A DNA stretch of 64,000 nt. It comes from Desulfovibrio sp. Lineage in GTDB: Bacteria; Desulfobacterota; Desulfovibrionia; Desulfovibrionales; Desulfovibrionaceae. Shown here piece after piece: positions 34,935 through 43,921 of the stretch. A model generated the notes under the pieces. The model was not told where the DNA came from and made no database searches. It saw only the letters and a program-made list of their open reading frames with translations. The number at the start of each line of letters is the position of its first letter. Position 1 is the first letter of the stretch. Location of the stretch: positions 1 through 64,000 of the forward strand of contig JAITSV010000034.1 of NCBI GenBank assembly GCA_031287575.1. Direction: 5' to 3'. The translations under genes were made by a program, and so were the position numbers.

Positions 34935-36221
34935 ATGCCCGCCCGCGACACCTTCCCCCATTCCGCATGCGCCAGCGCCGCCCCCGGCCTGCCGGACAAT
35001 CAGCCGGATGCCCAACCGCACCAGTCCCCGCCCGACGCCGCACCCGCCCCCCCGGCCCGCCGCAATCGCGCCGCCGCCATCGCAGACACCGCCCAGCCCC
35101 GCGAACTGCCCACCGCCGCCTTTGCGGAAGCCTTTGCCACGGCCCTGCTGGACTGGTTTGCCGTGCACAAGCGCCCGCTGCCGTGGCGGTTCGGCTACGA
35201 GCCGTATTCGGTGTGGATATCCGAGGTGATGCTGCAACAGACGCAGATGGACCGGGGGGTGGACTACTTCCTGCGCTGGATGACCCGGTTCCCCGACGCG
35301 GCCAGCGTGGCCGCCGCCAGCGAGGATGAACTGCTGAAGGCGTGGGAGGGGCTGGGCTACTATTCGCGGGTGCGCAACCTGCACAAGGCGGCCAAGGCCC
35401 TGGTGGAGCGGCACGGCGGCGAACTGCCCGACGACCCGGAGGCCATCCGCGCCCTGCCGGGCATCGGCCCGTACACGGCCGGGGCCATCGCGGGCATCGC
35501 CTTCAACCGCGACGTGACCTGCATCGACGCCAACGTGGAGCGGGTGCTGTCGCGGGTGTTCGACATCGACACCCCCGTGCGCGCCCAGCCCGCCGCCGCG
35601 CGCATCCGGGCGCTGGCCGCCGCGCTGCTGCCCACGGGGCGTGCCCGCGACTTCAACCAGGCGCTCATGGAACTGGGCGCGCTGGTCTGCCGCAAGAAAC
35701 CGCAATGCGCTTCATGCCCGCTGTCCGGCCTGTGCGAAAGCCTGCGCCTGGGCATTCCGGCAGAGCGGCCCGTGCCGGGGCGCAAGCAGCCCGTCACCCC
35801 GCTGGACGTGGCCACCGGCGTGCTGGTGCACGGCAACCGCATCTTCATCCAGAAGCGGCCCGACGAGGGCGTGTGGGCGGGATTCTGGGAATTTCCCGGC
35901 GGCTGCGTGGAAAAGGACGAGGCGCCGGACTCGGCCATCGTGCGTGAATACGCCGAGGAAACCGCATTCCGCATTGCGGTACGCGACAAGCTGGCGGTGA
36001 TCCGCCACGGGTACACCACCTACCGGGTCACCCTGCACTGTTACCTGTGCGCGCTGGAAGGGGATTTGGCCGGGGAACCGCCCGCACCGCCGGTGCTGGA
36101 CGCGGCCACCGAATACCGCTGGGTGGAATTCGCGGACTTGCCGCGCTTCACCTTTCCCGCCGGGCACCGCAAGCTCATCGACCAGTTGGCCACGGACCTG
36201 CGCTTCGCGCCGTACCGGTAG
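34935..36221 (+). CDS. mutY: A/G-specific adenine glycosylase with Nudix-type C-terminus
   Basis: Predicted 428-aa DNA repair glycosylase removing A paired with 8-oxoG. The HhH-GPD core holds SEVMLQQTQMDRG (catalytic Glu), LPGIGPYTAGAIAGIAFNRD (helix-hairpin-helix) and CIDANVERVLSRV (catalytic Asp). The [4Fe-4S] loop reads C-x5-C-x2-C-x5-C (VCRKKPQCASCPLSGLC), one residue shorter in the first gap than the common x6. The C-terminal domain carries GGCVEKDEAPDSAIVREYAE then ETAF, almost a complete Nudix box. An N-terminal Pro/Ala-rich tail of about 50 residues is present, so the true start may be further downstream than 34935. Confidence 0.9.
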   Translation: MPARDTFPHSACASAAPGLPDNQPDAQPHQSPPDAAPAPPARRNRAAAIADTAQPRELPTAAFAEAFATALLDWFAVHKRPLPWRFGYEPYSVWISEVMLQQTQMDRGVDYFLRWMTRFPDAASVAAASEDELLKAWEGLGYYSRVRNLHKAAKALVERHGGELPDDPEAIRALPGIGPYTAGAIAGIAFNRDVTCIDANVERVLSRVFDIDTPVRAQPAAARIRALAAALLPTGRARDFNQALMELGALVCRKKPQCASCPLSGLCESLRLGIPAERPVPGRKQPVTPLDVATGVLVHGNRIFIQKRPDEGVWAGFWEFPGGCVEKDEAPDSAIVREYAEETAFRIAVRDKLAVIRHGYTTYRVTLHCYLCALEGDLAGEPPAPPVLDAATEYRWVEFADLPRFTFPAGHRKLIDQLATDLRFAPYR

Positions 36222-36293
36222 CGCGCCGACACGCGGGGGGCTTTCGCCTTCCTGCCCTCAGCCCATCTGCCCGTAAGGGCATCGGCGCGCCGC

Positions 36294-38936
36294 CTACGGA
36301 CGCCGGAACACCACGAAGTGCTCCGTTTCATCCACCGCGCGCCATTCCCGCCGCACCCGCGCGGGCACGGAATAGCGGGTGCGTGCGTACCCGTCCGGGG
36401 CCACGGTGTCCATCTGGTCGCGCTCCATGAACACCACCACGTCGCGGGCCACCAGCAGGCCGTACACCTCGTCCACCCGCCCGTTGATCTCGCCGTCCTG
36501 CAGCCACTCGGCGGGCAGTGCGGGCCGGTCGCCGGTCAGCAGGTACGCCAGCGGAAAGCCGGGCAGCGTCTTGTAGTTGGCCCCGTACCGGGCGCGCAGG
36601 TCGCGCAGATCGCGCAGCTTACCCAGCACCACGCCGTCCACCTTCACCCCGGACAGACGCGGAAACACCGCGCCCGCGTCGTGCACCAGTTCCGCACGAG
36701 AAAGGGGCCGCTGCGGAAACACGTACGGGTACTGGTACCCGGCCCGGAACATGACCAACCCGCAGGCCAGGGCCACCCACGCCAGCGTGGCCGCCCGGCC
36801 CCCCAGGCGGGCATGCACCAGCATGGCCGCCAGCCACAAGGGCGCGGCGAAGAAGGCCGGGGTCTTGTAGCCCCAGCTGATCCCCGTGGACCATGCCAGC
36901 AGCAGCCCCGCGCCCAGCAGCACGGCGGCCCGGCCCGTCGGGGACAGGGCGGGGGATGCGTCTTGCACGGGAGATGGCGCGGGGGAAGCAACCGTTTCCG
37001 GAGACGTGCCCCGCGCCGCAGTTTCGCCCACGGCAAAGCGCCCCAGCAGGTCATCGCAAAACAGCACGCATGTCGCGCCCACGGCCACCAGCAACAGCGG
37101 CCAGTCCGCCCCGTAGCCGATCCAGGTACGGGTGGCCGCCACCGTGTACAGGTAATCCCCCGCCAGCAGCAGCACGTACAGCACCAGCGGCTGCACGCCG
37201 CCGCGCGGCCTGCCGTCCAGCACGGCCCACGCGCCCCACAGCAGCAGGGCCAGCGCGGGCAGGGGCAGCTCCTGCGTCAGGTACAGCACGATACCCGCCT
37301 GCAACGCCTCGCCCAGCCCGGACTGTCCACCCACTCCGGCGGTCATGGCCCGGAAGGCGTCCCACGCCCCGGCAGCATGCAGCAACCCGGCGAACACCGC
37401 GAAGGATGCCGCCGTGCCCAGCGCCGCCATGGCGCCATCGCGCCAGTGCAGGCCGCGCAAACGAACCCGCAGACGAAAGGCTGCGGCACCGTCCGGGGCA
37501 TCGCCCGTGCCGCCCGTGTCTCCCGTGCCGCCGAAGCGGCTTCCGCCCGATGCCCCCTCCCGCCAGCACGCCCATCGCCCGGCCACCAGCGCGGCCACGG
37601 CCACGCCCAATGGCATCAGCGCATACGACTGCTTGGTCAGCGCGCTGGCCGCCGCCAGCACCCCGGCCAGCAACGGGTGCCCGGCCACCACGGCGTACAG
37701 CGCCCCGGCGCCGAACAGCACCCCCTCCACCGTGTGCCACGGCATGGGCGGAAAGGAATGCACCGACCACACGAAGCCCAGCGTGGCCAGCAACGGCAGG
37801 GGCACGCCCAGGCGGCGCAGGTCCACGGCACGGGCCAGATACAGCGCGCCCAGCCACGAGGCGGCCAGCATTTCGGCGTAGAACCCGGCCTTGCCCGCCA
37901 GCACGGAAACCCGTTCCGGCGTCAGCCACAGCCAGAAGGCGTGCCAGTACAGTGAAAGCGGCGGCTTGACGTAGAAGAAGTCGCGGTAGGGCACCTCGCC
38001 CAGCAGGACGCGCCAGGCATGCCCGTAGAAAAAACCGAAGTCGGTGGTGTCCATGCCGCAGGGCGCGTACGCCGCCACGTAGAACGCGGGCACGGCCACG
38101 GCGAGCAGGCTGGCCAGCCAGGGGGCGGTGACGACACCGCGCTTGCGCGGCGAGCCGCGCTCCGCACCGCGGGCGCCCTGTCCGGCCTGCCCAGCCTGTT
38201 CAGCCTGCCCGGTCTGCCCGATCTGTCCGATCTGTCCGGCGGGGCCTGCGGGTCGGCCATGCTCGCCGCCGCACCCGCCAGCCGCGCCGTCCCCACTCCG
38301 CCGCCGAAAGCTGTACAGCTTGTGCCCCGCGAAATTGACCACGAACCCGGCCACGATGCCCGCCGCGTGGCAGCCGCCTTCCAGCGCGCGCCCCATGACC
38401 GGGGCAAGCAGCGCACCCACGTCGTGCGGCAGCACGGCGCGCCAGTTGTCCGCATCATGCAGGGCCGCGCCCACGCCCCCGGACACGGCCCCATTCGGGA
38501 ACACGGACCAGCCCGGCAGCAGCACCACCAGCGATTCCGCCACCCGCAACGCGGCCACGGACACCACCCACACCACGGCCATGCCCACGTGGGCCACCAG
38601 CACGAAGCGCAGGCACATGGCCACGTCGGGCCGCCGCACGCCAAAGGCCCGACGGTACGACATCAGGAACACGATGACCATGCCGGTGTAGGTGGCCAGC
38701 AGCACGCCCACCTCGAAGCCCACGAGCTCCGACCATGCGAAGCGCGACACGAAGTTGGACGCCGAGCCGAGGATGGACGCCTGAAGGTACAGGAAGGCCT
38801 GTCGGGTGGCGGCGCTTTCCGGTGCCGGGTGATCGGGCCCGGCGATGGCGGGTCCCGCACCCGGAGTCCGGGCCAGGGGCCGCACCCGGCCGGATGGCTT
38901 GGGAAGGGCGTCGTGTTCCATGGGGGTGCGTGGCAT
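36294..38936 (-). CDS. GtrA-like / ArnT-like membrane glycosyltransferase fusion
   Basis: Predicted 880-aa membrane protein with two parts. The N-terminal about 200 residues (FVSRFAWSELVGFEVGVLLA, VFLMSYRRAFGV, INFAGHKLYSFRR-type ending) are GtrA-like with four membrane segments. A Gly/Gln-rich linker built on a PAGQIGQIGQTGQ repeat follows. The remainder is GT-C: DTTDFGFFYGHAWRVLLGEV near residue 290 holds the first-loop acidic residue, VKPPLSLYWHAFWLWLTPE follows, then ten or so membrane segments. It would transfer a lipid-linked sugar on the periplasmic face. ATG 38936 overlaps the stop of the upstream glycosyltransferase as TGATG, so both are coupled. Confidence 0.82.
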   Translation of the reverse strand: MPRTPMEHDALPKPSGRVRPLARTPGAGPAIAGPDHPAPESAATRQAFLYLQASILGSASNFVSRFAWSELVGFEVGVLLATYTGMVIVFLMSYRRAFGVRRPDVAMCLRFVLVAHVGMAVVWVVSVAALRVAESLVVLLPGWSVFPNGAVSGGVGAALHDADNWRAVLPHDVGALLAPVMGRALEGGCHAAGIVAGFVVNFAGHKLYSFRRRSGDGAAGGCGGEHGRPAGPAGQIGQIGQTGQAEQAGQAGQGARGAERGSPRKRGVVTAPWLASLLAVAVPAFYVAAYAPCGMDTTDFGFFYGHAWRVLLGEVPYRDFFYVKPPLSLYWHAFWLWLTPERVSVLAGKAGFYAEMLAASWLGALYLARAVDLRRLGVPLPLLATLGFVWSVHSFPPMPWHTVEGVLFGAGALYAVVAGHPLLAGVLAAASALTKQSYALMPLGVAVAALVAGRWACWREGASGGSRFGGTGDTGGTGDAPDGAAAFRLRVRLRGLHWRDGAMAALGTAASFAVFAGLLHAAGAWDAFRAMTAGVGGQSGLGEALQAGIVLYLTQELPLPALALLLWGAWAVLDGRPRGGVQPLVLYVLLLAGDYLYTVAATRTWIGYGADWPLLLVAVGATCVLFCDDLLGRFAVGETAARGTSPETVASPAPSPVQDASPALSPTGRAAVLLGAGLLLAWSTGISWGYKTPAFFAAPLWLAAMLVHARLGGRAATLAWVALACGLVMFRAGYQYPYVFPQRPLSRAELVHDAGAVFPRLSGVKVDGVVLGKLRDLRDLRARYGANYKTLPGFPLAYLLTGDRPALPAEWLQDGEINGRVDEVYGLLVARDVVVFMERDQMDTVAPDGYARTRYSVPARVRREWRAVDETEHFVVFRRP

Positions 38937-40267
38937 CAGGCGTGGTGCGGGTCGGAACCCCCGCCGGAATCGTCGCCGGGGGGAACCGGAGAAATGCCCC
39001 GGCAGGGAGATGCGGAAACGGACGGTGATGCCGGGCCGGACCGCCCGGCCGTGGACGCGCCGCAGCAGGGGCAATGGCCGGTGCCTGCGGCGCCAGCCCC
39101 TTCCGCACCGCCAGGCCCGCCCGTACTGCTTGCCCCGGCGCGAGGGGCGTCACGTAACGTGACCTCGGGTACGGCATCCGGCCCGTCCCCCGCCGCCGCC
39201 GCAGGCCCAGTCCCCGGCCCATCGAGGCCCACCCGCCGCCGTACCACGTACTGCGGGCGGCGCTTGACCTCTTCATACACCCGGCCAAGATACTCGCCGA
39301 TGATCCCCAGCGAGACCATGACCAGCCCGCCCAGGGTCAGCAGGGTGACCATGAACGAGGCATAGCCCGGCACCTGCGCGCCGGACAGCAGGGTACGTCC
39401 GGCGATGATGGCCGCGTAGACGAACCCGGCCAGGGCCACCAGCATGCCCAGGTAGCTCCACACCCGCAGGGGCAGCGTGCTGAACCCGGTAAGGCCGTCG
39501 ATGGCGAAATTCCACAGCTTCCACGGCTTCCACTTGCCCGTGCCCGCCGAGCGCGGAGCGCGGTCAAAGAATACGGCCACCTGCCGAAAGCCCACCCAGG
39601 TGTACAACCCCTTGGTGAAGCGCACCCGCTCGGGCAGCGCGTTCAGGGCGTCCACCGCCGGGCGCGAAAGCAGCCGGTAGTCGCCCGCGTCGGGCACGAT
39701 GGGGTTGCCGCTCACCCGGTTGAACAGCCGGTAGAACAACCGCGCGCTGACCCGCTTGCCCACGGAATCGCTGGCGCGGGCACGGCGTACGCCCACCACC
39801 ATCTCGGCCCCTTCCTCCCAGGCGCGCAGGAAGTCGGGCAGCACCTCCGGCGGGTCTTGCAGGTCCACGTCCATGGGCACCACGGCGTCGCCGCGCGCGG
39901 CCTGCAACCCGGCCGCCAGCGCCAGTTCCTTGCCGAAGTTGCGCGAAAGGTCCACCAGCTTCACGCGGGGGTCGCGGGCGTGTTCCGCCAGCAGCACGTC
40001 CACGGTGCGGTCGCTGCTGCCGTCGTTCACGAACACGAATTCGAAGTCGTACGGCTCGCGGTCCACGATGGCCCGTACCGAGGCCAGGAAAAGGGGGACG
40101 GCCTCCTCCTCGTTCAGCACGGGCACCACCAGCGAAACCACGCGGCGGCGCGTACCCGCGCCGGGTACGCATGCGGACGCGGCAACCTCGGCGGGGCTGA
40201 CGCCGGTACGTGTCGTGGGTGGTGTTTCGTCCGCAGGGTAGACCATCATGCATGGGCCATAGCCCAT
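38936..40267 (-). CDS. Polyprenyl-phosphate glycosyltransferase (GtrB/ArnC-like GT2)
   Basis: Predicted 443-aa membrane-associated GT2 enzyme that would load a sugar on undecaprenyl phosphate. VVSLVVPVLNEEEAVPLFL and VFVNDGSSDRTVDVLLAE are the donor-binding start. MDVDLQDPPEVLPDFLRAW contains the DxD-like acidic cluster, and KRVSARLFYRLFN and GDYRLLSRPAVDALN are typical of DPM1/ArnC. Two C-terminal membrane helices (GMLVALAGFVYAAIIAG, LGGLVMVSLGIIGEYLGRVY) and then a Pro/Gly/Ala-rich tail follow. I take ATG 40267 because GGAACGG precedes it, although 40249 is possible. It is translationally coupled to the GtrA/GT-C gene. Confidence 0.9.
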   Translation of the reverse strand: MGYGPCMMVYPADETPPTTRTGVSPAEVAASACVPGAGTRRRVVSLVVPVLNEEEAVPLFLASVRAIVDREPYDFEFVFVNDGSSDRTVDVLLAEHARDPRVKLVDLSRNFGKELALAAGLQAARGDAVVPMDVDLQDPPEVLPDFLRAWEEGAEMVVGVRRARASDSVGKRVSARLFYRLFNRVSGNPIVPDAGDYRLLSRPAVDALNALPERVRFTKGLYTWVGFRQVAVFFDRAPRSAGTGKWKPWKLWNFAIDGLTGFSTLPLRVWSYLGMLVALAGFVYAAIIAGRTLLSGAQVPGYASFMVTLLTLGGLVMVSLGIIGEYLGRVYEEVKRRPQYVVRRRVGLDGPGTGPAAAAGDGPDAVPEVTLRDAPRAGASSTGGPGGAEGAGAAGTGHCPCCGASTAGRSGPASPSVSASPCRGISPVPPGDDSGGGSDPHHA

Positions 40268-40495
40268 TGCAACCGTTCCGGCAATGCGACGAAAATGTAG
40301 CGCGGTTCCATGGTGCACGAGGCAGCCGGAACCGCGTCGCGTGGTATGCGGCACGCCAGCCGTGACCGCCGGTCCGTTGCGTTGCGGGAAAAGGCGGCGG
40401 AAAGCGACGCCCCGAGCGGGACAGTTGGCATGGCGCGCCCCCGCCGGATACGGCCACGCGGCAACAGTGGCCGGAGAGGGGTGATACGGTAGTCC

Positions 40496-40599
40496 GGGCA
40501 CGTCGGGGCCGGGCATGTCTGGGCCGGGCATGTCGGGGACAAACACATCTGGACTGGGCACGTCTGGGCTGGACACGTCTGGGCTGGACACGCTACGCC
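40496..40599. repeat. 15-bp tandem repeat downstream of the ABC ATPase stop
   Basis: Seven 15-base units of the type GGGCACGTCTGGGCT follow each other with small changes, the last one reaching the ABC ATPase stop at 40593. It is a minisatellite in the 325-base gap before the glycosyltransferase start. The rest of the gap (40268-40495) shows nothing clear. Confidence 0.8.
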
Positions 40600-41777
40600 A
40601 GTTCCACGCGCACCCGCGTCCCCTCCGGCATGTCCGCGCGCAGGGTGTGCACCACCAGTTCCGGCAGGCCGGGGCGGGGGCCATCCGCCGCGCGTGCCGG
40701 GGCCAGGGTCAGCCGGGTGACCTGCCCGGTGAACACGGCCCGCGTGACCACGGCGGGGCCGTCCGGATCGGGGATGGCGGCCAGCCCTTCGGGGCGCAGG
40801 GCCAGTGGCGCGCAATCGTCCCCGCCGCCGCACAGGCAGCCGCCCGGCAGGGGCAGGCCGAAGGCCGTGCACGCCGGGCCGTCCAGCACGTTGACCGGCC
40901 CCATGAAGCGCGCCACGTCGAGCGAGACGGGCCGGGCGTACAGTTCCGCCGGGGTGCCGAACTGGGCCAGCCGCCCGCGCAGCATGACCCCGATGCGGTC
41001 GGACACGGCGAACGCCTCTTCCAGGTCGTGGGTGACGCTGAGGGTGGTCACCCCGTAGCGGCGCACCGTGTCGCGCACGTAGGCGGCCATCTCCAGGCGC
41101 AGGGTGCGGTCCAGATTGGCGAAGGGCTCGTCCAGCAGCAGCAGGGCCGGGTTGCACACCAGCGCGCGCGCCAGGGCCACCCGCTGGCGTTGCCCGGCGG
41201 AAAGATGGGCCGGATAGCGGTGGGCCAGTTCGCCGATGGCGAAGTCGGCCAGCATGTCACCAACCCGCTGGATGCGCTGGCGGCGGCCCATGCCGCGTGC
41301 CCGCAGGCCGAAGGCCACGTTGTCGCGCACGGTCAGGTGCGGAAACAGCAGATAGTCCTGAAAGACCAGGATCACCGCATCGTCGTGCCCGTCCGGCGGG
41401 GTGACGGTGAACCGGCCCGCGTCGTACGGGTGCAGCCCGGCCAGCACCCGCAGCAGGGTGGTCTTGCCCACGCCGGAAGGCCCCACGAGGCAGGCCATCT
41501 CGCCCTGCGCCAGGTGGAAGGAAACCCCGCTGAACACCGGGGCCGCCAGTGCGGTGCGTCCGTTGTCCCCGGCCCGTGCAGGGGAAGAAGGCCGATCGGG
41601 CCGGTCAGGCTGATCGGGCTGATCGGGCCGGACCTGCGGCAACGGCGCGCGCGCCCCCCGCCGTCCGGCGGCAAGGCCCACGGCCCGCCCGACGGCGGCT
41701 GCCACCAGCCCCACGCCGCCGGGCGCGGCATCGCCCTCTCCGTACGAGGCACACAACCCCTCTACCGCAAGAACCAT
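40593..41777 (-). CDS. ABC transporter ATPase (PotA/ThiQ-like)
   Basis: Predicted 394-aa ATP-binding protein. Walker A GPSGVGKTTLLRVLAGL is near residue 98, Walker B ALLLLDEPFANLDRTLRLE, and the switch His in SVTHDLEEAFAVSDRIGVML. The signature reads LSAGQRQRVALARAL in place of the usual LSGGQ. The ending has a TOBE-like domain (VTRAVFTGQVTRLTLAPARA) as in polyamine, iron or thiamine importers. About 50 residues of Asp/Pro/Arg/Gly-rich sequence (PDQPDQPDRPDRP) are inserted before the fold at residues 40-75. No permease or binding protein is adjacent. It overlaps the kinase-like gene by 16 bases. Confidence 0.85.
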   Translation of the reverse strand: MVLAVEGLCASYGEGDAAPGGVGLVAAAVGRAVGLAAGRRGARAPLPQVRPDQPDQPDRPDRPSSPARAGDNGRTALAAPVFSGVSFHLAQGEMACLVGPSGVGKTTLLRVLAGLHPYDAGRFTVTPPDGHDDAVILVFQDYLLFPHLTVRDNVAFGLRARGMGRRQRIQRVGDMLADFAIGELAHRYPAHLSAGQRQRVALARALVCNPALLLLDEPFANLDRTLRLEMAAYVRDTVRRYGVTTLSVTHDLEEAFAVSDRIGVMLRGRLAQFGTPAELYARPVSLDVARFMGPVNVLDGPACTAFGLPLPGGCLCGGGDDCAPLALRPEGLAAIPDPDGPAVVTRAVFTGQVTRLTLAPARAADGPRPGLPELVVHTLRADMPEGTRVRVELA

Positions 41778-43075
41778 GTGATGTTCCCCAGATAGCGTTC
41801 AATGGTCCGAAAGGTGTCGGCATGGGCCAGCGCGCGTCCGCCGCCCGCGTATTCGTGCCAGGCCATCAGGCACCACGACAGGCCGCGCAGCAGCACGGCG
41901 CGCACCATGACGTCGGCCTTTGCCGCGCATTCCTCCGCGCCCGGCACGGGCTGGCCCGCATGGCGCAGCGCCGCCCGGTAGTCGTCCAGAAAGGCCGCGC
42001 GCGTGGCCGCGTCAAAGGTGAAGTCGGTCTTCCACAGGGTGGTGGAGGGCGCCAGAAAGTGGCCCAGATCCTGATAGCGGGTGGTGACCACCGCCTTTTC
42101 CCAGTCCACCAGCCATGCGCCGCGGGGAGCGGCCAGAACGTCGGGGGATGCGGCCCCCCCGTCGCCGGATGCGGAAAAGTCACCAGACGCGGGAACGTCG
42201 CCGGACACCAGGAAGTTGCCGGAGTTGACCTCGGTATTGGCGATGACCGGGACCTCGTCCGCGAACAGGTGGCGGGTATCCCCGGCCAGCCGGGCCACCC
42301 GGTCGCGGTAGGCCAGCAGCGCCTGCCGCGCGGCATCCATGCGCGGGGCCAGCGGGTGGCGGGCATGGCGGTCCAGCAGGGCCGAACTTTCCGCCACGAT
42401 GGCCGCCAGCGGGTCCGGCTGGGCGACCAGCACGCCCCGGGGCAGCACGTGCGGCACCGGACCGGGCGGGGGCAGTTCCACCGCCGGGGGCACGGGGGCC
42501 GCGTGCACGGCGGCGAACACCCGCGCGGCGTGGCGGGCATCGGTGCGGTAGTCCAGCGGACGGCCCGGCAGCCACTGCATCAGCAGGGCACCGCCGGGCA
42601 TGGCGCGGGAGGAGTCCGGACCGTCCGGCGCACCCACGCCAGCCGCATTCCTGTCGGGCATCGCCACGGGGGCCAGGGCCAGGGGCCGGGGGGTGGCCCC
42701 GCACCCGGCCAGGGCATGCAGTACCCGGTACTCGTAGGAAATCTGGTCGGCCAGGCCCAACTGGCTGCCCGCCGCGCCGCCCCGGTTGCCGCGCAGCACC
42801 ACCGGCCCCGCCGGGGCGCGCACCAGCCAGTTTTCATGGTATTCCCCGGCGGCCAGGAAGGAGACGTCCGCCGCCGATACGGGTTCGGATGCGGAGTCGG
42901 CCCCGGCCACGGGCACCCCCAGCGCGGCGGCCCAGGCATGGGGAGTGGCCGCGTCCGCCTCGTCGGGTACGGGCTGCGCGGGGCCGGGTACGGGGCCGGG
43001 CATGACGCCGCGCGGGGCATCCGCCCCGACGTCCGCCCCCTGCCGGATCATGCGTCCGAGAAATTCCGCAACCAT
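41762..43075 (-). CDS. APH/choline-kinase-fold protein, altered catalytic loop
   Basis: Predicted 437-aa cytoplasmic protein with an aminoglycoside/choline-kinase-like fold. The N-terminal lobe shows VSFLAAGEYHENWLVRAP and the candidate ATP-binding strand PVVLRGNRGG. The catalytic loop normally HxDxxxxN reads IANTEVNSGNFLV, so His is Asn and Asp is Glu. The DFG-like acidic site is WLVDWEKAVVTTRYQDLGHF. The C-terminus has the LLRGLSWCLMAWHEYAGG helix typical of choline/thiamine-kinase-like proteins. ATG 43075 is chosen over ORF residues further upstream. Its 3' end overlaps the ABC gene, which suggests a shared pathway, perhaps uptake and trapping of a choline- or thiamine-like molecule. Confidence 0.72.
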   Translation of the reverse strand: MVAEFLGRMIRQGADVGADAPRGVMPGPVPGPAQPVPDEADAATPHAWAAALGVPVAGADSASEPVSAADVSFLAAGEYHENWLVRAPAGPVVLRGNRGGAAGSQLGLADQISYEYRVLHALAGCGATPRPLALAPVAMPDRNAAGVGAPDGPDSSRAMPGGALLMQWLPGRPLDYRTDARHAARVFAAVHAAPVPPAVELPPPGPVPHVLPRGVLVAQPDPLAAIVAESSALLDRHARHPLAPRMDAARQALLAYRDRVARLAGDTRHLFADEVPVIANTEVNSGNFLVSGDVPASGDFSASGDGGAASPDVLAAPRGAWLVDWEKAVVTTRYQDLGHFLAPSTTLWKTDFTFDAATRAAFLDDYRAALRHAGQPVPGAEECAAKADVMVRAVLLRGLSWCLMAWHEYAGGGRALAHADTFRTIERYLGNITWFLR

Positions 43076-43506
43076 GGCCGCCGTGTGCACATCCGCCTCC
43101 CGTGTCGATGCCCAGCCATAGCAGGAAGCCGCCGCCCGCTCAACGCGCGCGACTCCCGCGCGGCAACCGTCCGCCGACCATCGGCGGCCCTCGCCGTGTC
43201 CCCTCATCCGTCCGCTCATTCGTCCCCTCATGCGTCAAGGGGTTGGAAAGCGCGGGCAAATGGGGTAGGGCTGGAATCTCGTCCGGGTTCCATGCGGACG
43301 AAGCTCCGGCAACCCATGGCGCCGCCGCACGGCGGCGCGTGAACCGTGTCGGCTGGTCGGCGTGCGCCGGTCCGCCCCACGGTGGTTTCCTGCGGCGTTT
43401 CGCCCGGCGTCGCCGCGTCTTGTGCCGCGCATGGCGCGGGCCGGACGCGCCGCGACGAAACAAGCAACCACCGCCCTTCCCGCTCGCCCCGGAAGAGAGC
43501 ACCACG
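43076..43506. other. Divergent gap between the kinase-like and DksA-like genes
   Basis: About 430 bases with no supportable gene. The sequence is GC-rich with stop codons scattered in the frames, except for the extension that reads into the DksA ORF and is not family-like. GGAAGAGAGCACCACG at its right end is the DksA ribosome site. No promoter stands out. Confidence 0.6.
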
Positions 43507-43848
43507 ATGACGCCCAACGACAGACAAAAACTCCGGGAACGGATCGTCGCCGATCTTGCCCGCATCGCGCAGGACATCGAGGCCCTGAAGGAACTGACCA
43601 AGCCTGTTCCCCCCGGCGCGGACGGCATGGACGAAGTCTCGCGCATGGACGCCATCCAGAACAAGAGCGTCAACGAGGCCGCCCTGGCCCAGTTGCGCAA
43701 CCGTCAGGTGGGCCTGGAATACGCCCTGAAGCGCATCGACGAGGACGACCCCGACTTCGGCTTCTGCGTGGAATGTGGCGAGCCCATCCCGCTGGCCCGG
43801 CTCATGGCCATGCCCGAGGCCAGCCGCTGCGTGAACTGCGCCGACTGA
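43507..43848 (+). CDS. DksA/TraR-type zinc-finger protein
   Basis: Predicted 113-aa cytoplasmic transcription-factor-like protein that would bind RNA polymerase through its secondary channel. A helical N-terminal region with DEVSRMDAIQNKSVNEAALA leads to the C-terminal zinc site CVECGEPIPLARLMAMPEAS then RCVNC (C-x2-C-x17-C-x2-C). Shorter than DksA (about 150 aa), it is closer to the TraR/YbiI-like short form, lacking the full coiled coil. ATG 43507 follows GGAAGAGAGCACCACG. It is adjacent to a glycosyltransferase gene, but a functional link is not evident. Confidence 0.88.
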   Translation: MTPNDRQKLRERIVADLARIAQDIEALKELTKPVPPGADGMDEVSRMDAIQNKSVNEAALAQLRNRQVGLEYALKRIDEDDPDFGFCVECGEPIPLARLMAMPEASRCVNCAD

Positions 43849-43921
43849 TCCCGGCCCGCGCCCTTCGTTCTCGACCCTGACGGGGCATCGCCCCTCGACG
43901 GACTACCTACGGGACGACGCC

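Noticed and set aside
40496..40599. 15-bp repeats as a CRISPR or VNTR gene
   Set aside because: No spacers, no ORF of its own. It is treated as a minisatellite.
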